Shown here: piece by piece, positions 37,664 through 46,689 of the stretch
Numbering within the stretch: position 1 is the first letter of the stretch
Layout of the letters: each line of letters starts with the position of its first letter
Origin: an uncultured Glaciecola sp.
GTDB taxonomy: Bacteria > Pseudomonadota > Gammaproteobacteria > Enterobacterales > Alteromonadaceae
Assembly (NCBI GenBank): GCA_905479945.1
Contig: CAJQOP010000049.1
Coordinates: 1 to 49,487, forward strand
DNA length: 49,487 nucleotides
Direction of reading: 5' to 3'
Program-made: the position numbers and the translations under genes
Notes under the pieces: generated by a model
What the model saw: the letters and a program-made list of their open reading frames with translations, nothing else
Database searches by the model: none
Told to the model about the DNA's origin: nothing

Positions 37664-38032
37664 ATGACCAAAAAGATATTAGTCGTGGATGACTCAGCAT
37701 CTATAAGGCAAGTCGTATCCATTGCGCTACGCGGCGCTGGTTACGAAGTAGTTGATGCTTGCGATGGCAAAGATGCACTGTCCAAAATGACAGGTGATAA
37801 GCTCAACTTGATCATTAGTGACGTTAATATGCCTAACATGGATGGGATAACTTTTTTGAAAGAAGTAAAAAAACATCCTCGCTATAAATTTACCCCAGTC
37901 ATAATGCTTACCACAGAAGCTAGCCAAGAAAAAATGGCTGAAGGCAGAGCTGCTGGCGCCAAAGCTTGGGTAGTAAAACCCTTTCAACCCGCTCAAATGT
38001 TAAATGCGGTCGCCAAACTTTGCTTACCTTAG
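37664..38032 (+). CDS. cheY: CheY single-domain response regulator
   Basis: A 122-residue receiver domain without an output domain. The acidic pocket is Asp9 and Asp10, the phospho-acceptor Asp53 (ISDVNMP), the switch Thr83 and Lys105 (VVKPF). The position of E. coli Tyr106 is Trp102, a substitution found in some CheY proteins that serve accessory chemotaxis systems. GGAAGT precedes the ATG. It is placed between the transducer with CheZ-like motifs and the STAS gene. The target may be the flagellar switch or another partner. Confidence 0.94.
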   Translation: MTKKILVVDDSASIRQVVSIALRGAGYEVVDACDGKDALSKMTGDKLNLIISDVNMPNMDGITFLKEVKKHPRYKFTPVIMLTTEASQEKMAEGRAAGAKAWVVKPFQPAQMLNAVAKLCLP

Positions 38033-38041
38033 GATTATAGA

Positions 38042-38362
38042 ATGGGACTCGAAACAAAAGTTACAGATAAAACACTCACAGTACTTTTGGATGATGAGTT
38101 AACCATTTACACAGCGAACCTTTTTCGCGATTTACTCGCGGAGCAATTAAAAAGCATCACCCACATAATCATTAATCTCAGTAAAGTGACCGAAATGGAC
38201 ACTGCTGGCTTTCAATTGTTAGTAGCGATTAAAAATTTAAGCTCAAAATATGAAGTAGAGTTTGTTGAACACAGTGCTGCGGTAATTGACGTTCTCGAAC
38301 TATATGGATTATCAGGTGATTTTGGCGATTCTGTTATCGTGTTAGGGGAGTCCGTGTCATGA
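38042..38362 (+). CDS. STAS-domain protein of the chemotaxis operon
   Basis: A 106-residue anti-sigma-factor-antagonist-like STAS domain. The conserved segment INLSKVTEMDTAGFQLLVAI has Thr54 after Asp53, the position phosphorylated in SpoIIAA-type proteins, where Ser or Thr is allowed. STAS genes recur in chemotaxis clusters of marine gammaproteobacteria, where the role is unclear; binding of a kinase or scaffold is possible. Its stop overlaps the cheA start as ATGA, so both are translated together. No anti-sigma kinase other than CheA is present in the operon. Confidence 0.88.
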   Translation: MGLETKVTDKTLTVLLDDELTIYTANLFRDLLAEQLKSITHIIINLSKVTEMDTAGFQLLVAIKNLSSKYEVEFVEHSAAVIDVLELYGLSGDFGDSVIVLGESVS

Positions 38363-40656
38363 GTATAGATGACATTAAGGTAGTATTTGCCCAAGAAGCC
38401 GATGAACTTCTAGTAGAGATGGAAGATGCATTACTAGCCTTAGAAGATAACCCCAGCGACAAAGAACTTATCAATTCTTTATTCCGAGCTATGCACACTA
38501 TCAAAGGTGCTGCAGGCATATTCAATTTTATTCATATCGTTGAGTTTACTCATCCAATTGAGTCCGAGGTCGAGAGGCTAAGAACCGGCGAGCTTTTGGT
38601 TACCACTGATTTAATTGCCACCCTGCTCAAGTGCAAAGATCATACCGTGGCACTTGTGGAACATGCCATGAACGATGAGCAGGAATTAACTGTTGAGTTA
38701 AAAAACCAAGGTGACGCAATACTTAAAGAATTTGATTTTGACGATGTTGCATCATTAGTAAGTGGACAAAGTCATATCGCTGGGGAGGACGCCGGCTTTG
38801 AGCTTTTTGATGAATCTGCAGATGATACGACAAGTGATTCTCTTGCTCTCGTTCAATCTGCTAACCCACCCGACCTGATTGAAAGAATAGCGCAGTCATC
38901 ACAGGATACTTTGGAAGTTGAAAGTGAGTGTTGGATTATTTCTCTCAACTTTAAAGAGAATGCTCTACGCAATGGCTTAGATCCGCTTTCGTTTATTAGG
39001 TATTTGGGTAAATTGGGTAAGATCACCAATATTCTTACTATTACGAATGACGTCCCAGATCTAGACGGTGGCGACTTTGAGGGATGTTATCTTAGCTACC
39101 ATATCGCGTTTCAAAGTGATAGCAGCCGTGAGGAAATTGAAGACGTATTTGAGTTCGCTCAAGATGATTGCGACATTACCATTGTTCCATCGCGCGCAAA
39201 AGTTACCGAGTATATGAATATGCTTGACGTCTTAACCTTAAAAGACAGCGAACGCCTGGGTGAGATATTATTAAATATTGGCGCCATAACGCGCAATGAA
39301 TTGGACAAAGCCCTTTGTATTCAAAACCCCGATGGTGATAACAAAAGCACAGAAGCGAAAAAACGCATCGGCGATATACTCGTCGAGCAAAATATTGTTG
39401 GAAAACCTGTGGTTGAGCAGGCGCAAAAGAAACAGCAACAGGTTCGAGAACAAACGCAAAGTATTAGGGTCGATTCTGACAAACTCGGGCAACTAATCAA
39501 TCTTGTAGGTGAATTAGTAACGTCCAGCGCTGCCATGAAGATCATGGTAGAAAAACATCATCTGCGCGAAGCAAATGACGTTGTTGCTGGTGTAGAGCAC
39601 CTTGTCGAAGAGATCAGAGATACCGCTTTACAACTGCGCATGGTTCAAATTGGTGAAACATTCTCTCGCTTCCGTCGTGTAACTCGTGATGTCAGCACAG
39701 AGTTAGGCAAAAAAATAAAACTTGTTATATCCGGTGGCGAATCCGAACTGGATAAGACTGTCGTTGAAAAAATAAATGACCCACTCACTCATTTGGTGCG
39801 CAACGCGCTTGATCACGGTATCGAGCTACCGGAAGAGCGCATAGCCAATGGTAAGCCAGCGGAAGGCACTGTCACACTTAATGCTTATCACGATTCTGGT
39901 CACATTGTTATTGAAGTCATTGATGATGGCGCGGGCTTAGACCCAGAGCGAATTCGCGCAAAAGCTGAACGTATAGGCCTTGTTGAGCCAGAGCAAACGC
40001 TAACGCGGGCAGAGGTATTTAGACTTATTTTTGAAGCTGGGTTAAGTACTAAATCCGAAGCCAGCAATTTGTCAGGGCGCGGTGTCGGCATGGATGTGGT
40101 TCGACGAAATATCGAATCATTACGGGGCAGTATCGAATTAGACAGTGAGCTAGGTACAGGAACGCGAATAATTATTAACCTGCCGCTGACACTAGCGATT
40201 ATCGAAGGATTCATGGTGGGTGCGGGCACTGAACGATACGTTATTCCTCTCAGTATGGTAGAAGAATGTGTCGAGATGGATTCCGATGAATGGACTGAAG
40301 ACAAGAAACAGAACTTCATCAATTTGAGAGGTGAAGTGATGCCGTTTTTACGTCTAAGAGAATTTTTCAAATGTACTGATGGAGCAACAACCGAGCGCGA
40401 AAGTCTAGTCGTAGTTAGGTTTGGTAGATATAAAGCAGGGTTTGTCGTTGACCAACTTTTTGGAGAACAACAAACCGTTATTAAGCCCTTAGGTTCTATT
40501 TTTCAACATCTTAAGGGAGTTAGTGGAGCCACCATTTTAGGGACTGGCGAGATTGCCTTAATTCTGGATGTTCAAGGCCTAGTTCAAATAGCCAGTGCAG
40601 AAAGCAAAATCGCTACTCATAACAGTCAAGATCATCAAGAATTACACAACACATAG
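38359..40656 (+). CDS. cheA: Chemotaxis histidine kinase CheA
   Basis: A 765-residue CheA. P1 (1-110) carries the phospho-accepting His46 in MHTIKGAAG. Residues about 185-280 ([21 protein letters not shown] at its start) form a domain in the P2 position. Residues about 285-360 contain two copies of a G-(E/D)-I-L pattern ([10 protein letters not shown] and [10 protein letters not shown]) that resemble the N-terminal domain of type II secretion ATPases. P3 dimerisation, P4 ATPase ([41 protein letters not shown]) and the P5 CheW-like domain (about 620-765) follow. Single HPt domain. It is coupled to the STAS gene by an ATGA overlap and followed by the MCP gene. Confidence 0.95.
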   Translation: MSIDDIKVVFAQEADELLVEMEDALLALEDNPSDKELINSLFRAMHTIKGAAGIFNFIHIVEFTHPIESEVERLRTGELLVTTDLIATLLKCKDHTVALVEHAMNDEQELTVELKNQGDAILKEFDFDDVASLVSGQSHIAGEDAGFELFDESADDTTSDSLALVQSANPPDLIERIAQSSQDTLEVESECWIISLNFKENALRNGLDPLSFIRYLGKLGKITNILTITNDVPDLDGGDFEGCYLSYHIAFQSDSSREEIEDVFEFAQDDCDITIVPSRAKVTEYMNMLDVLTLKDSERLGEILLNIGAITRNELDKALCIQNPDGDNKSTEAKKRIGDILVEQNIVGKPVVEQAQKKQQQVREQTQSIRVDSDKLGQLINLVGELVTSSAAMKIMVEKHHLREANDVVAGVEHLVEEIRDTALQLRMVQIGETFSRFRRVTRDVSTELGKKIKLVISGGESELDKTVVEKINDPLTHLVRNALDHGIELPEERIANGKPAEGTVTLNAYHDSGHIVIEVIDDGAGLDPERIRAKAERIGLVEPEQTLTRAEVFRLIFEAGLSTKSEASNLSGRGVGMDVVRRNIESLRGSIELDSELGTGTRIIINLPLTLAIIEGFMVGAGTERYVIPLSMVEECVEMDSDEWTEDKKQNFINLRGEVMPFLRLREFFKCTDGATTERESLVVVRFGRYKAGFVVDQLFGEQQTVIKPLGSIFQHLKGVSGATILGTGEIALILDVQGLVQIASAESKIATHNSQDHQELHNT

Positions 40657-40670
40657 GAAGAATAGAAATT

Positions 40671-42614
40671 ATGTTTAATAAACTTACCTTAGGCATGCAA
40701 ATAACCGGTGGCTACGCCCTTGTTTTGCTTTTGCTTATTACAGTTTCACTGGCTGCCTATTTCGGATTAGGCCAAGCTATCTCTGGGTTTGAAAGTTATC
40801 GGGAAATGGCAAAGGATTCCAATTTAGCTGGGCGAATACAAGCGAACATGTTGATAGCTCGGTTAGATGTTAAAAACTATTTAATCGATAAAGACGAAAA
40901 GAGTATTAAGCATTTTGAAGAGAAGTTTTCTGCCTTCGAAAAGTTTGTTGATGAAGGTATGGTCGAAATAACAAAGAGCGATCGTGCGGCGATGATGTCG
41001 GAAATTAAAGCAGAAATCGCAAACTATAAAGAGGCCTTCTACGCGGTGGTTGATTTTATCGAGCAACGCAATGAATTAGTGTTTGAGAAATTGGATCCTA
41101 GTGGAGTCAAAATGACCACCATAATGACGCAGATAATTGATTCATCTTACACATCGGGTAACAATCAAGCTGGGTTTGATGCCAGCAGTGTTCAAACGTC
41201 AATGATGTTAGGTCGCTTATATGGTAGTAAGTTTCTAAACACGAACGCTCAGGCGGATATGGATAGAGCGTTAAACGAACTTCAAGTCAATACAGAAGCG
41301 CATTTCGCCGAATTAGAGCAGTCGTTAACTGATCAACGTCTAATTTCTGAGTTGCGAGTAGCAGAAGAAACGACTCGTCAATATATTAAAGTGCTAGAAG
41401 AAGTAAACAGAATCATCACTGAACGCAACAAAGTGATCAAAAATGAGCTTGACCGTATTGGTCCTCTTGTTGCAGATTTGAGTGAAAAAGTTAAGTTGTC
41501 CATTCAAGCTGACCAAGATGTTATTGGCGCCGACAAAAAAGAGCATAACGAAAGCACAATGACGACGGTTACTATTGTGTCTATCGCATCCATCATTATC
41601 TGCATATTGTTATCGTGGGCGCTTGTGCGCATCATTAAAAAGCCACTTGGCGGAGAGCCACGCGACATGGAAGCCATTGCAAAGCGATTGGCTCAAGGTG
41701 ACCTAGCAATTGATTTTGATAACCCCGAGAAGGCCACGGGTGTTTATAAAGCTATGATAGAAATGGTCGCAAGCATCAGCGATGTTATTATGCAAGTGCG
41801 CAGCGGTGCTGATAACCTTTCTAGTGCCTCTCAGCAAGTAAGCAGCACAGCGCAAACCTTAAGCCAGGGTGCTACCGAACAATCAGCCGGCGTTGAACAA
41901 ACAACGAGCGCGGTCGAACAACTAAATGCCTCTGTCCAACAAAACTCTGAAAATGCCCGCGTAACTAACAATATGGCGACTACGGCAGCAGAAGAGGCAA
42001 GACAAGGCGGTGAAGCGGTCGAGCAAACGGTCAAAGCTATGAAACAGATTGCTAATAAGATTGGTTTAATTGAAGACATCGCTTACAAAACTAACTTACT
42101 GAGTTTGAACGCAGCTATTGAGGCTGCCCGCGCTGGTGAACATGGTAAAGGCTTTACTGTTGTTGCATCAGAAGTACGCAAACTGGCTGAAAACAGCAGC
42201 CTTACCGCGCAAGAAATTAATCAATTGGCTACTGAAAGTGTAGGTATCGCAGAAAATGCGGGAAGACTTATCGCTAATATAGTACCAAACATTCAAAACA
42301 CATCAGACTTGGTTCAAGAAATAAGCTCCTCGTCAGATGAGCAAGCTATTGGTGTGTCGCAAATCAATGAGTCGATGAATCAACTTGATAAAACAACTCA
42401 ACAAACCGCTTCGGCATCCGAAGAGTTGGCCGCCACTTCTGAAGAACTTAACAGTCAAGCCAATCAACTGTTGGATTCAGTCGACTTCTTCAAGCTTAAC
42501 GCGCCGTCAAATGCCCGATCGCCTAGGTCGATCGATAGCACTCCAGCGAAACCTAAGCCAAAGGCAAGTTCATCAGCCGGTGGGCTTGAGAGTAAAGACT
42601 TTGAACGCTTCTAA
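40671..42614 (+). CDS. Methyl-accepting chemotaxis protein with large helical sensor domain
   Basis: A 647-residue transmembrane chemoreceptor. Membrane helix 1 at about 11-32, a periplasmic domain of about 260 residues that is wholly helical (the size and pattern suggest a helical bimodular HBM-type sensor as in McpS), membrane helix 2 at about 297-319 and a HAMP region (320-372, [20 protein letters not shown]). The signalling tip is [20 protein letters not shown], then [17 protein letters not shown]. The C-terminus ends in DFERF, which fits the x-aromatic-x-x-aromatic pentapeptide that tethers CheR. Ligand unknown; HBM receptors often sense organic acids. It is co-transcribed with cheA and cheW. 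Confidence 0.92.
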   Translation: MFNKLTLGMQITGGYALVLLLLITVSLAAYFGLGQAISGFESYREMAKDSNLAGRIQANMLIARLDVKNYLIDKDEKSIKHFEEKFSAFEKFVDEGMVEITKSDRAAMMSEIKAEIANYKEAFYAVVDFIEQRNELVFEKLDPSGVKMTTIMTQIIDSSYTSGNNQAGFDASSVQTSMMLGRLYGSKFLNTNAQADMDRALNELQVNTEAHFAELEQSLTDQRLISELRVAEETTRQYIKVLEEVNRIITERNKVIKNELDRIGPLVADLSEKVKLSIQADQDVIGADKKEHNESTMTTVTIVSIASIIICILLSWALVRIIKKPLGGEPRDMEAIAKRLAQGDLAIDFDNPEKATGVYKAMIEMVASISDVIMQVRSGADNLSSASQQVSSTAQTLSQGATEQSAGVEQTTSAVEQLNASVQQNSENARVTNNMATTAAEEARQGGEAVEQTVKAMKQIANKIGLIEDIAYKTNLLSLNAAIEAARAGEHGKGFTVVASEVRKLAENSSLTAQEINQLATESVGIAENAGRLIANIVPNIQNTSDLVQEISSSSDEQAIGVSQINESMNQLDKTTQQTASASEELAATSEELNSQANQLLDSVDFFKLNAPSNARSPRSIDSTPAKPKPKASSSAGGLESKDFERF

Positions 42615-42628
42615 CTGAGGAATTTATT

Positions 42629-43159
42629 ATGAATCAGTTAACAAAAACCGATTCAAATCAGGTTAAGACCGATGTAGCACAGTTTCTCACCTTTCAGGCG
42701 GCGGACGAGACTTTTGCCATCGAGATACTTGATGTGAAAGAAATTATAGAAATTGAAAGTATTACACGAGTGCCAATGATGCCTGCGTTTATAGCCGGAA
42801 TCATCAATCTCAGAGGGCGGGTTGTCCCAGTTGTCGATTTATCAAAAAGGCTTGGGCGACACAGTTCAGAAGTGACGAAGAAAAGTTGTATCGTATTAGT
42901 AGAGATTGATCATGAAGACGATAGTCAAACCATTGGTATGATGGTCGACGAGGTTAATGAGATCCTTGAAATAGACGAAAGTCATACTCAGCCCGCACCC
43001 GACTTTGGTACTGATTTGCGTACCGATTTTATTCGAGCTATGGGCCGAGTCGACGAAAAATTCATGATACTGTTGGATGTAAATCACGTACTTTCTATAG
43101 AAGATATGAATGCGCTTAGTACTTTAAAAAATGAAAAAGTAGCAACACCTGAGGAATAG
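42629..43159 (+). CDS. cheW: Chemotaxis adaptor CheW
   Basis: A 176-residue CheW-domain protein linking receptors to CheA. The family pattern FLTFQAADETFAIEILDVKEII, followed by the MPAFIAGIINLRGRVVPVVDLSKRL segment, is intact. The N-terminal 12 residues are polar. It lies 14 bases after the MCP and eight bases before cheR, with GAGGAA ahead of the ATG. Only one cheW is in the operon. Confidence 0.95.
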   Translation: MNQLTKTDSNQVKTDVAQFLTFQAADETFAIEILDVKEIIEIESITRVPMMPAFIAGIINLRGRVVPVVDLSKRLGRHSSEVTKKSCIVLVEIDHEDDSQTIGMMVDEVNEILEIDESHTQPAPDFGTDLRTDFIRAMGRVDEKFMILLDVNHVLSIEDMNALSTLKNEKVATPEE

Positions 43160-43167
43160 TAATATAC

Positions 43168-44001
43168 ATGACAACTCGCTTTAATCATGTGGTAGATGGA
43201 TCGCCAGTTCTAAAAGACGGCGACTTCCGGCGTATTCAAAAATTTCTTTACGATCTCAGTGGTATTCATCTTGCGGAAGCAAAACGGTCGTTAATCACTA
43301 GTCGACTATCTGGCCGCCTGCGGGAGCTTTCGTTGTCGAGTTTTCGTGAATACTTTGATGTTGCAATGAGTCCAGAGGGTTCTTCCGAAGGGACTCTGAT
43401 GGTTAATGCTCTCACGACTAATGAAACCTACTTCTTTCGTGAGCCAGAGCACTTTAAGTTTTTACAGAAGCTATTAACAGAAAATAAGAGTAAGGCATCC
43501 TGGCGAATTTGGTCTGGCGCTAGTTCATCGGGTGAAGAGATTTATACCATTGCAATGGTCATGGCCGATGTATTTGGGCTAAAACGAGATTGGATAGTAA
43601 AAGGTACAGACCTGAGCACTAAAGTTCTGAAAATGGCAGCCCAGGGTCATTATCCTTTAGAGCGCAATGAAGGTATCGCTATTGAACGATTGAAAAAATA
43701 CTGCTTAAAAGGGGTCAGTGACCAACAGGGCACCTTTTTGATTGATCCTAATTTGCGACAACACTGTGAATTTAGTCAACAAAACTTAATGGAGTCTTGC
43801 GATCGCTTAGGTATGTTTGACGTTGTCTTTTTACGCAATGTGATGATTTATTTTGATGGCGAATCAAAGCAACGTGTTCTCAATAATACCTTGCGGCAGT
43901 TAAAGTCAGGAGGATATTTTCTTATTTCACATACGGAATCGTTAATGAACACTCAGCATACTTTGACCCAGATAAGTCCATCAATTTATAGAAAAGACTA
44001 G
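43168..44001 (+). CDS. cheR: Chemoreceptor methyltransferase CheR
   Basis: A 277-residue CheR that methylates receptor glutamates with SAM. The N-terminal helical domain has LTTNETYFFREPEHF (about 73-87), and the catalytic domain shows WSGASSSGEEIYTIAM and the later RNVMIYFD. Length is normal. The beta subdomain is present, so pentapeptide-dependent docking on the MCP ending in DFERF is possible. It lies eight bases after cheW and ten bases before the chosen cheD start. Confidence 0.95.
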   Translation: MTTRFNHVVDGSPVLKDGDFRRIQKFLYDLSGIHLAEAKRSLITSRLSGRLRELSLSSFREYFDVAMSPEGSSEGTLMVNALTTNETYFFREPEHFKFLQKLLTENKSKASWRIWSGASSSGEEIYTIAMVMADVFGLKRDWIVKGTDLSTKVLKMAAQGHYPLERNEGIAIERLKKYCLKGVSDQQGTFLIDPNLRQHCEFSQQNLMESCDRLGMFDVVFLRNVMIYFDGESKQRVLNNTLRQLKSGGYFLISHTESLMNTQHTLTQISPSIYRKD

Positions 44002-44011
44002 GCTGTTGTCG

Positions 44012-44569
44012 ATGAAACGCCCCGATTTTTCTAATGTTCCGATAGTAGAAATTAGCCTCGGTGAGCATCATGTCGCGCAGTCAAAGGTTGTTATTAGGAC
44101 CCTACTGGGCTCCTGTATCTCTGTTTGTTTTTATGATTCTAAAACTAACATTGTCGGTATGAATCATTTTTTACTCGCATCTGACAATTTGCAGCGTTCC
44201 AATATTCACGATTCTAGAGCTGGCTATTATGGTGTTTATGCGATGCAGATTGTCATTAATAAAATGATCAAATTAGGTGCGGATAAACAGCGAATACTCT
44301 GCAAAGTATTTGGTGGTGGCAATGTGGTTGCTCAATTGGGCTCTTATGACGGTGAATCGATGACAGTCGGAGAGCAAAACATTGCTTTTGTTTTTGAATT
44401 TTTAAAACGTGCTCGCATTTCTGTCGCCAATCAAGATGTCGGTGGTGTAAACGGAAGAGTCATTTATTTTGATTCTAACGACTTCTCTGTTTACCGTTCT
44501 TTGATTAATCAACAACAAGAACTGCAAGTTAAGAAAAAAGAAACCCTTCACTATAAAAATATGAAATAA
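44012..44569 (+). CDS. cheD: Chemoreceptor glutamine deamidase CheD
   Basis: A 185-residue CheD. The catalytic Cys35 (LLGSCISVCFYD) and His52 (GMNHFLLA) have the 17-residue spacing of known CheD enzymes; the conserved KVFGGGNVV follows. CheD deamidates receptor glutamines before methylation and in some bacteria partners with CheC, which is absent here. I use the ATG at 44012; a TTG six bases earlier is too close to the preceding AGG. Co-transcribed with cheR and cheB. Confidence 0.93.
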   Translation: MKRPDFSNVPIVEISLGEHHVAQSKVVIRTLLGSCISVCFYDSKTNIVGMNHFLLASDNLQRSNIHDSRAGYYGVYAMQIVINKMIKLGADKQRILCKVFGGGNVVAQLGSYDGESMTVGEQNIAFVFEFLKRARISVANQDVGGVNGRVIYFDSNDFSVYRSLINQQQELQVKKKETLHYKNMK

Positions 44570-44625
44570 CAAATTGAACGGTCTTCAAACAACCATTGAA
44601 ATTTAGGATTAATAGGGATGATTTT

Positions 44626-45690
44626 ATGATCAAAGTAGCTATTGTCGATGACTCTGCTGTGGTTCGACAAGTGTTATCTGACATGCTGAAAAGTGCGCCT
44701 GATATCGAGCTCATTGGTGTTGCGCGCGACCCAATTTTTGCGATAAGTTTGTTTGAGAAACAGTGGCCAGATGTAATTATCCTTGACATCGAAATGCCAC
44801 GTATGGACGGCATTACATTTCTTAAAAAGATTATGGTAGAGCACCCGACGCCCGTAATTATTTGTTCAACGCTAACTGACAATGGCGCCAAAGTGACAAT
44901 GGAGGCAATGGCATCCGGTGCTGTTGATATTATTACTAAGCCCAAAGCGGCTCTGAAAAGCTTTCTTGAGGAATCTACGGCGATTTTACTTAATGCTGTG
45001 CGTGCCGCTGGTAAAGCGTCTGTCGGGAAAATGCGCGCAATTCCTCGGGGAGTTATGCCGGTTAAGCCAAACCTTAATGCAGACTCCGTCGTTCAAACGA
45101 CGACGAGAGCAATGGACCAAACCACCGACGTTGTTATTGCCATAGGCACCTCAACTGGTGGCACGCATGCATTAGAACGAGTATTAACTCGGTTGCCACT
45201 AATGGCACCGGGGATTGTCGTAGTGCAACATATGCCAGAACAGTTCACTGCTGCTTTTGCCCAGCGTCTTGATAGTATTTGCAAAGTTCGTGTTAAGGAA
45301 GCTGAAGACAATGATCGTGTAACCCCCGGCTCTGTATTTATAGCTAATGGCGGTAAACATATGTTGCTGCGTCGCAGTGGAGCACAATATCGCGTAAAAA
45401 TTAAAGATGGCCCATTGGTTAGCAGACATCGACCGTCCGTTGATGTGTTGTTTCGTTCGGTAGCAAACTCCGCAGGTAAAAATGCCTTGGGCATCATTAT
45501 GACCGGCATGGGCTCAGATGGAGCCAAGGGTATGCTAGAAATGCGAAACGCGGGTTCAAAAACCTTAGGGCAAGATGAAGAGACTTGTGTTGTTTATGGC
45601 ATGCCAAAAGAAGCATATAAGATTGGTGCAGTGGAAAAAGAAATTGCGCTGGATGATATTGCCAGCCATATCATGAACTTTGGTAGTTAA
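44626..45690 (+). CDS. cheB: Chemotaxis methylesterase CheB
   Basis: A 354-residue CheB. The receiver domain (1-120) has Asp9 and Asp54 ([11 protein letters not shown]); after a linker, the methylesterase domain has the triad Ser176 (GTSTGG), His202 (QHMPEQF) and Asp298 (GMGSDGA). I place the start at the ATG at 44626, directly before the receiver ([10 protein letters not shown]) with AGGGAT upstream; a TTG 30 bases earlier would add ten non-family residues. It is the last gene of the operon, before a strong hairpin terminator. Confidence 0.95.
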   Translation: MIKVAIVDDSAVVRQVLSDMLKSAPDIELIGVARDPIFAISLFEKQWPDVIILDIEMPRMDGITFLKKIMVEHPTPVIICSTLTDNGAKVTMEAMASGAVDIITKPKAALKSFLEESTAILLNAVRAAGKASVGKMRAIPRGVMPVKPNLNADSVVQTTTRAMDQTTDVVIAIGTSTGGTHALERVLTRLPLMAPGIVVVQHMPEQFTAAFAQRLDSICKVRVKEAEDNDRVTPGSVFIANGGKHMLLRRSGAQYRVKIKDGPLVSRHRPSVDVLFRSVANSAGKNALGIIMTGMGSDGAKGMLEMRNAGSKTLGQDEETCVVYGMPKEAYKIGAVEKEIALDDIASHIMNFGS

Positions 45691-45787
45691 TTAATCAGAG
45701 CATATCGCAGAGATCAAAACTGCAGCTAGTAACCATTCAAGCCCACTACATTAACAACTACAGTTGCTAGGTATATAGAAAATTGGG

Positions 45788-45831
45788 TTTGCTCGTTGCA
45801 TCAATCATTAATGCAACGAGCAAATATTTTT
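45788..45831 (+). terminator. Terminator of the chemotaxis operon
   Basis: A perfect 14-bp stem (TTTGCTCGTTGCAT and ATGCAACGAGCAAA) with a nine-base loop is followed by TATTTTT. It lies about 100 bases after cheB and also borders the convergent outer-membrane gene, so it may serve both strands, though the minus-strand T tract is poor. Confidence 0.87.
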
Positions 45832-45834
45832 CAA

Positions 45835-46299
45835 TTAAAAAGGTTTGATAAACCCAATACCAAAAACTACTGGGGTTTCGCCGTCAATAAAGTCGACTGC
45901 AATCGTAGGAGCAATTGAAAAGTGCTCAAGGTGATAGTCATAACTAGCGCTTAATCTTATGACGTCCTCAGTATGGGGATGATCTCCACCCAGTTTTTCC
46001 TTACCAAATCCCAAGCCGAGACGCACAGAATTGTCTGGATGGTAGTATAGAGCTGCTAGCTTAAGGGTAATTCCGTCACCATGATGTGCGTCGTCGACTT
46101 TTTCATAAATAACGCCCGCCCCGAAACTTTCATTAAACTTATATTCGTATTCCAGTGCATAAGTAAAATCAGTTTCACCGTCAAAATGAGTAGCGCCAAT
46201 AAATATAGCTGGTAAGTGATGATATCCCTCTTTAGCGTTAATGCTAAAAGAAAGAGGTACTAGTAATATGACGAGAGCCATTGGATTGAAAAATTTCAT
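45835..46299 (-). CDS. Small outer-membrane beta-barrel protein
   Basis: A 154-residue protein with a signal peptide (1-22, SINA/KEG), alternating-pattern strands and a C-terminal phenylalanine (GIGFIKPF), as in outer-membrane barrels. Loops are His- and Asp-rich (DDAHHGDG, GGDHPHTED), which could bind metals. No named family recognised. It probably has eight strands. It is convergent with the che operon and not obviously part of it. Confidence 0.75.
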   Translation of the reverse strand: MKFFNPMALVILLVPLSFSINAKEGYHHLPAIFIGATHFDGETDFTYALEYEYKFNESFGAGVIYEKVDDAHHGDGITLKLAALYYHPDNSVRLGLGFGKEKLGGDHPHTEDVIRLSASYDYHLEHFSIAPTIAVDFIDGETPVVFGIGFIKPF

Positions 46300-46689
46300 A
46301 TGAAGCCTACTTAATAATCAATATTGTTTATAACGGCAACATTACAATAACCTTAAATAAAATAAGGATTTAAAACTATACTTAAGTATAATGCTTTTAA
46401 CAATTTTAGCTTCGCTTGAATATTAAGTATTTGCTAACAGGACGTTGCTAATTAGCTTGGGCTAATACTATCTCGCTCATCTTCTCAGTCAAAAAAGCAG
46501 ATAAATGCAATTAGTTAAAGGGGTAAAAGCAAGCTACAAATGTCCTCCATCACTCACTCTAGTTTCATTGGTCCAACAACGGCAATTACTACTTTTGCTT
46601 TTATTCATTCGGGTTTCAGCAAGGCGCTGCTATAGAAAGCGCCGATATTACCCTTATCTGTATTAAACCGCTTTCCTGGATTGGCTAGA
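46300..46689. other. Intergenic region between the barrel gene and the TonB receptor
   Basis: 390 bases; both neighbours read leftwards. The left part must hold the promoter of the barrel gene. A GGCGCT/AGCGCC hairpin (46623-46643) lies 47 bases past the TonB-receptor stop but has no T tract. No gene is evident. Confidence 0.5.

Noticed and set aside
46623..46643. GGCGCT/AGCGCC hairpin after the TonB-receptor stop
   Set aside because: Short stem, nine-base loop and no T tract on the minus strand.
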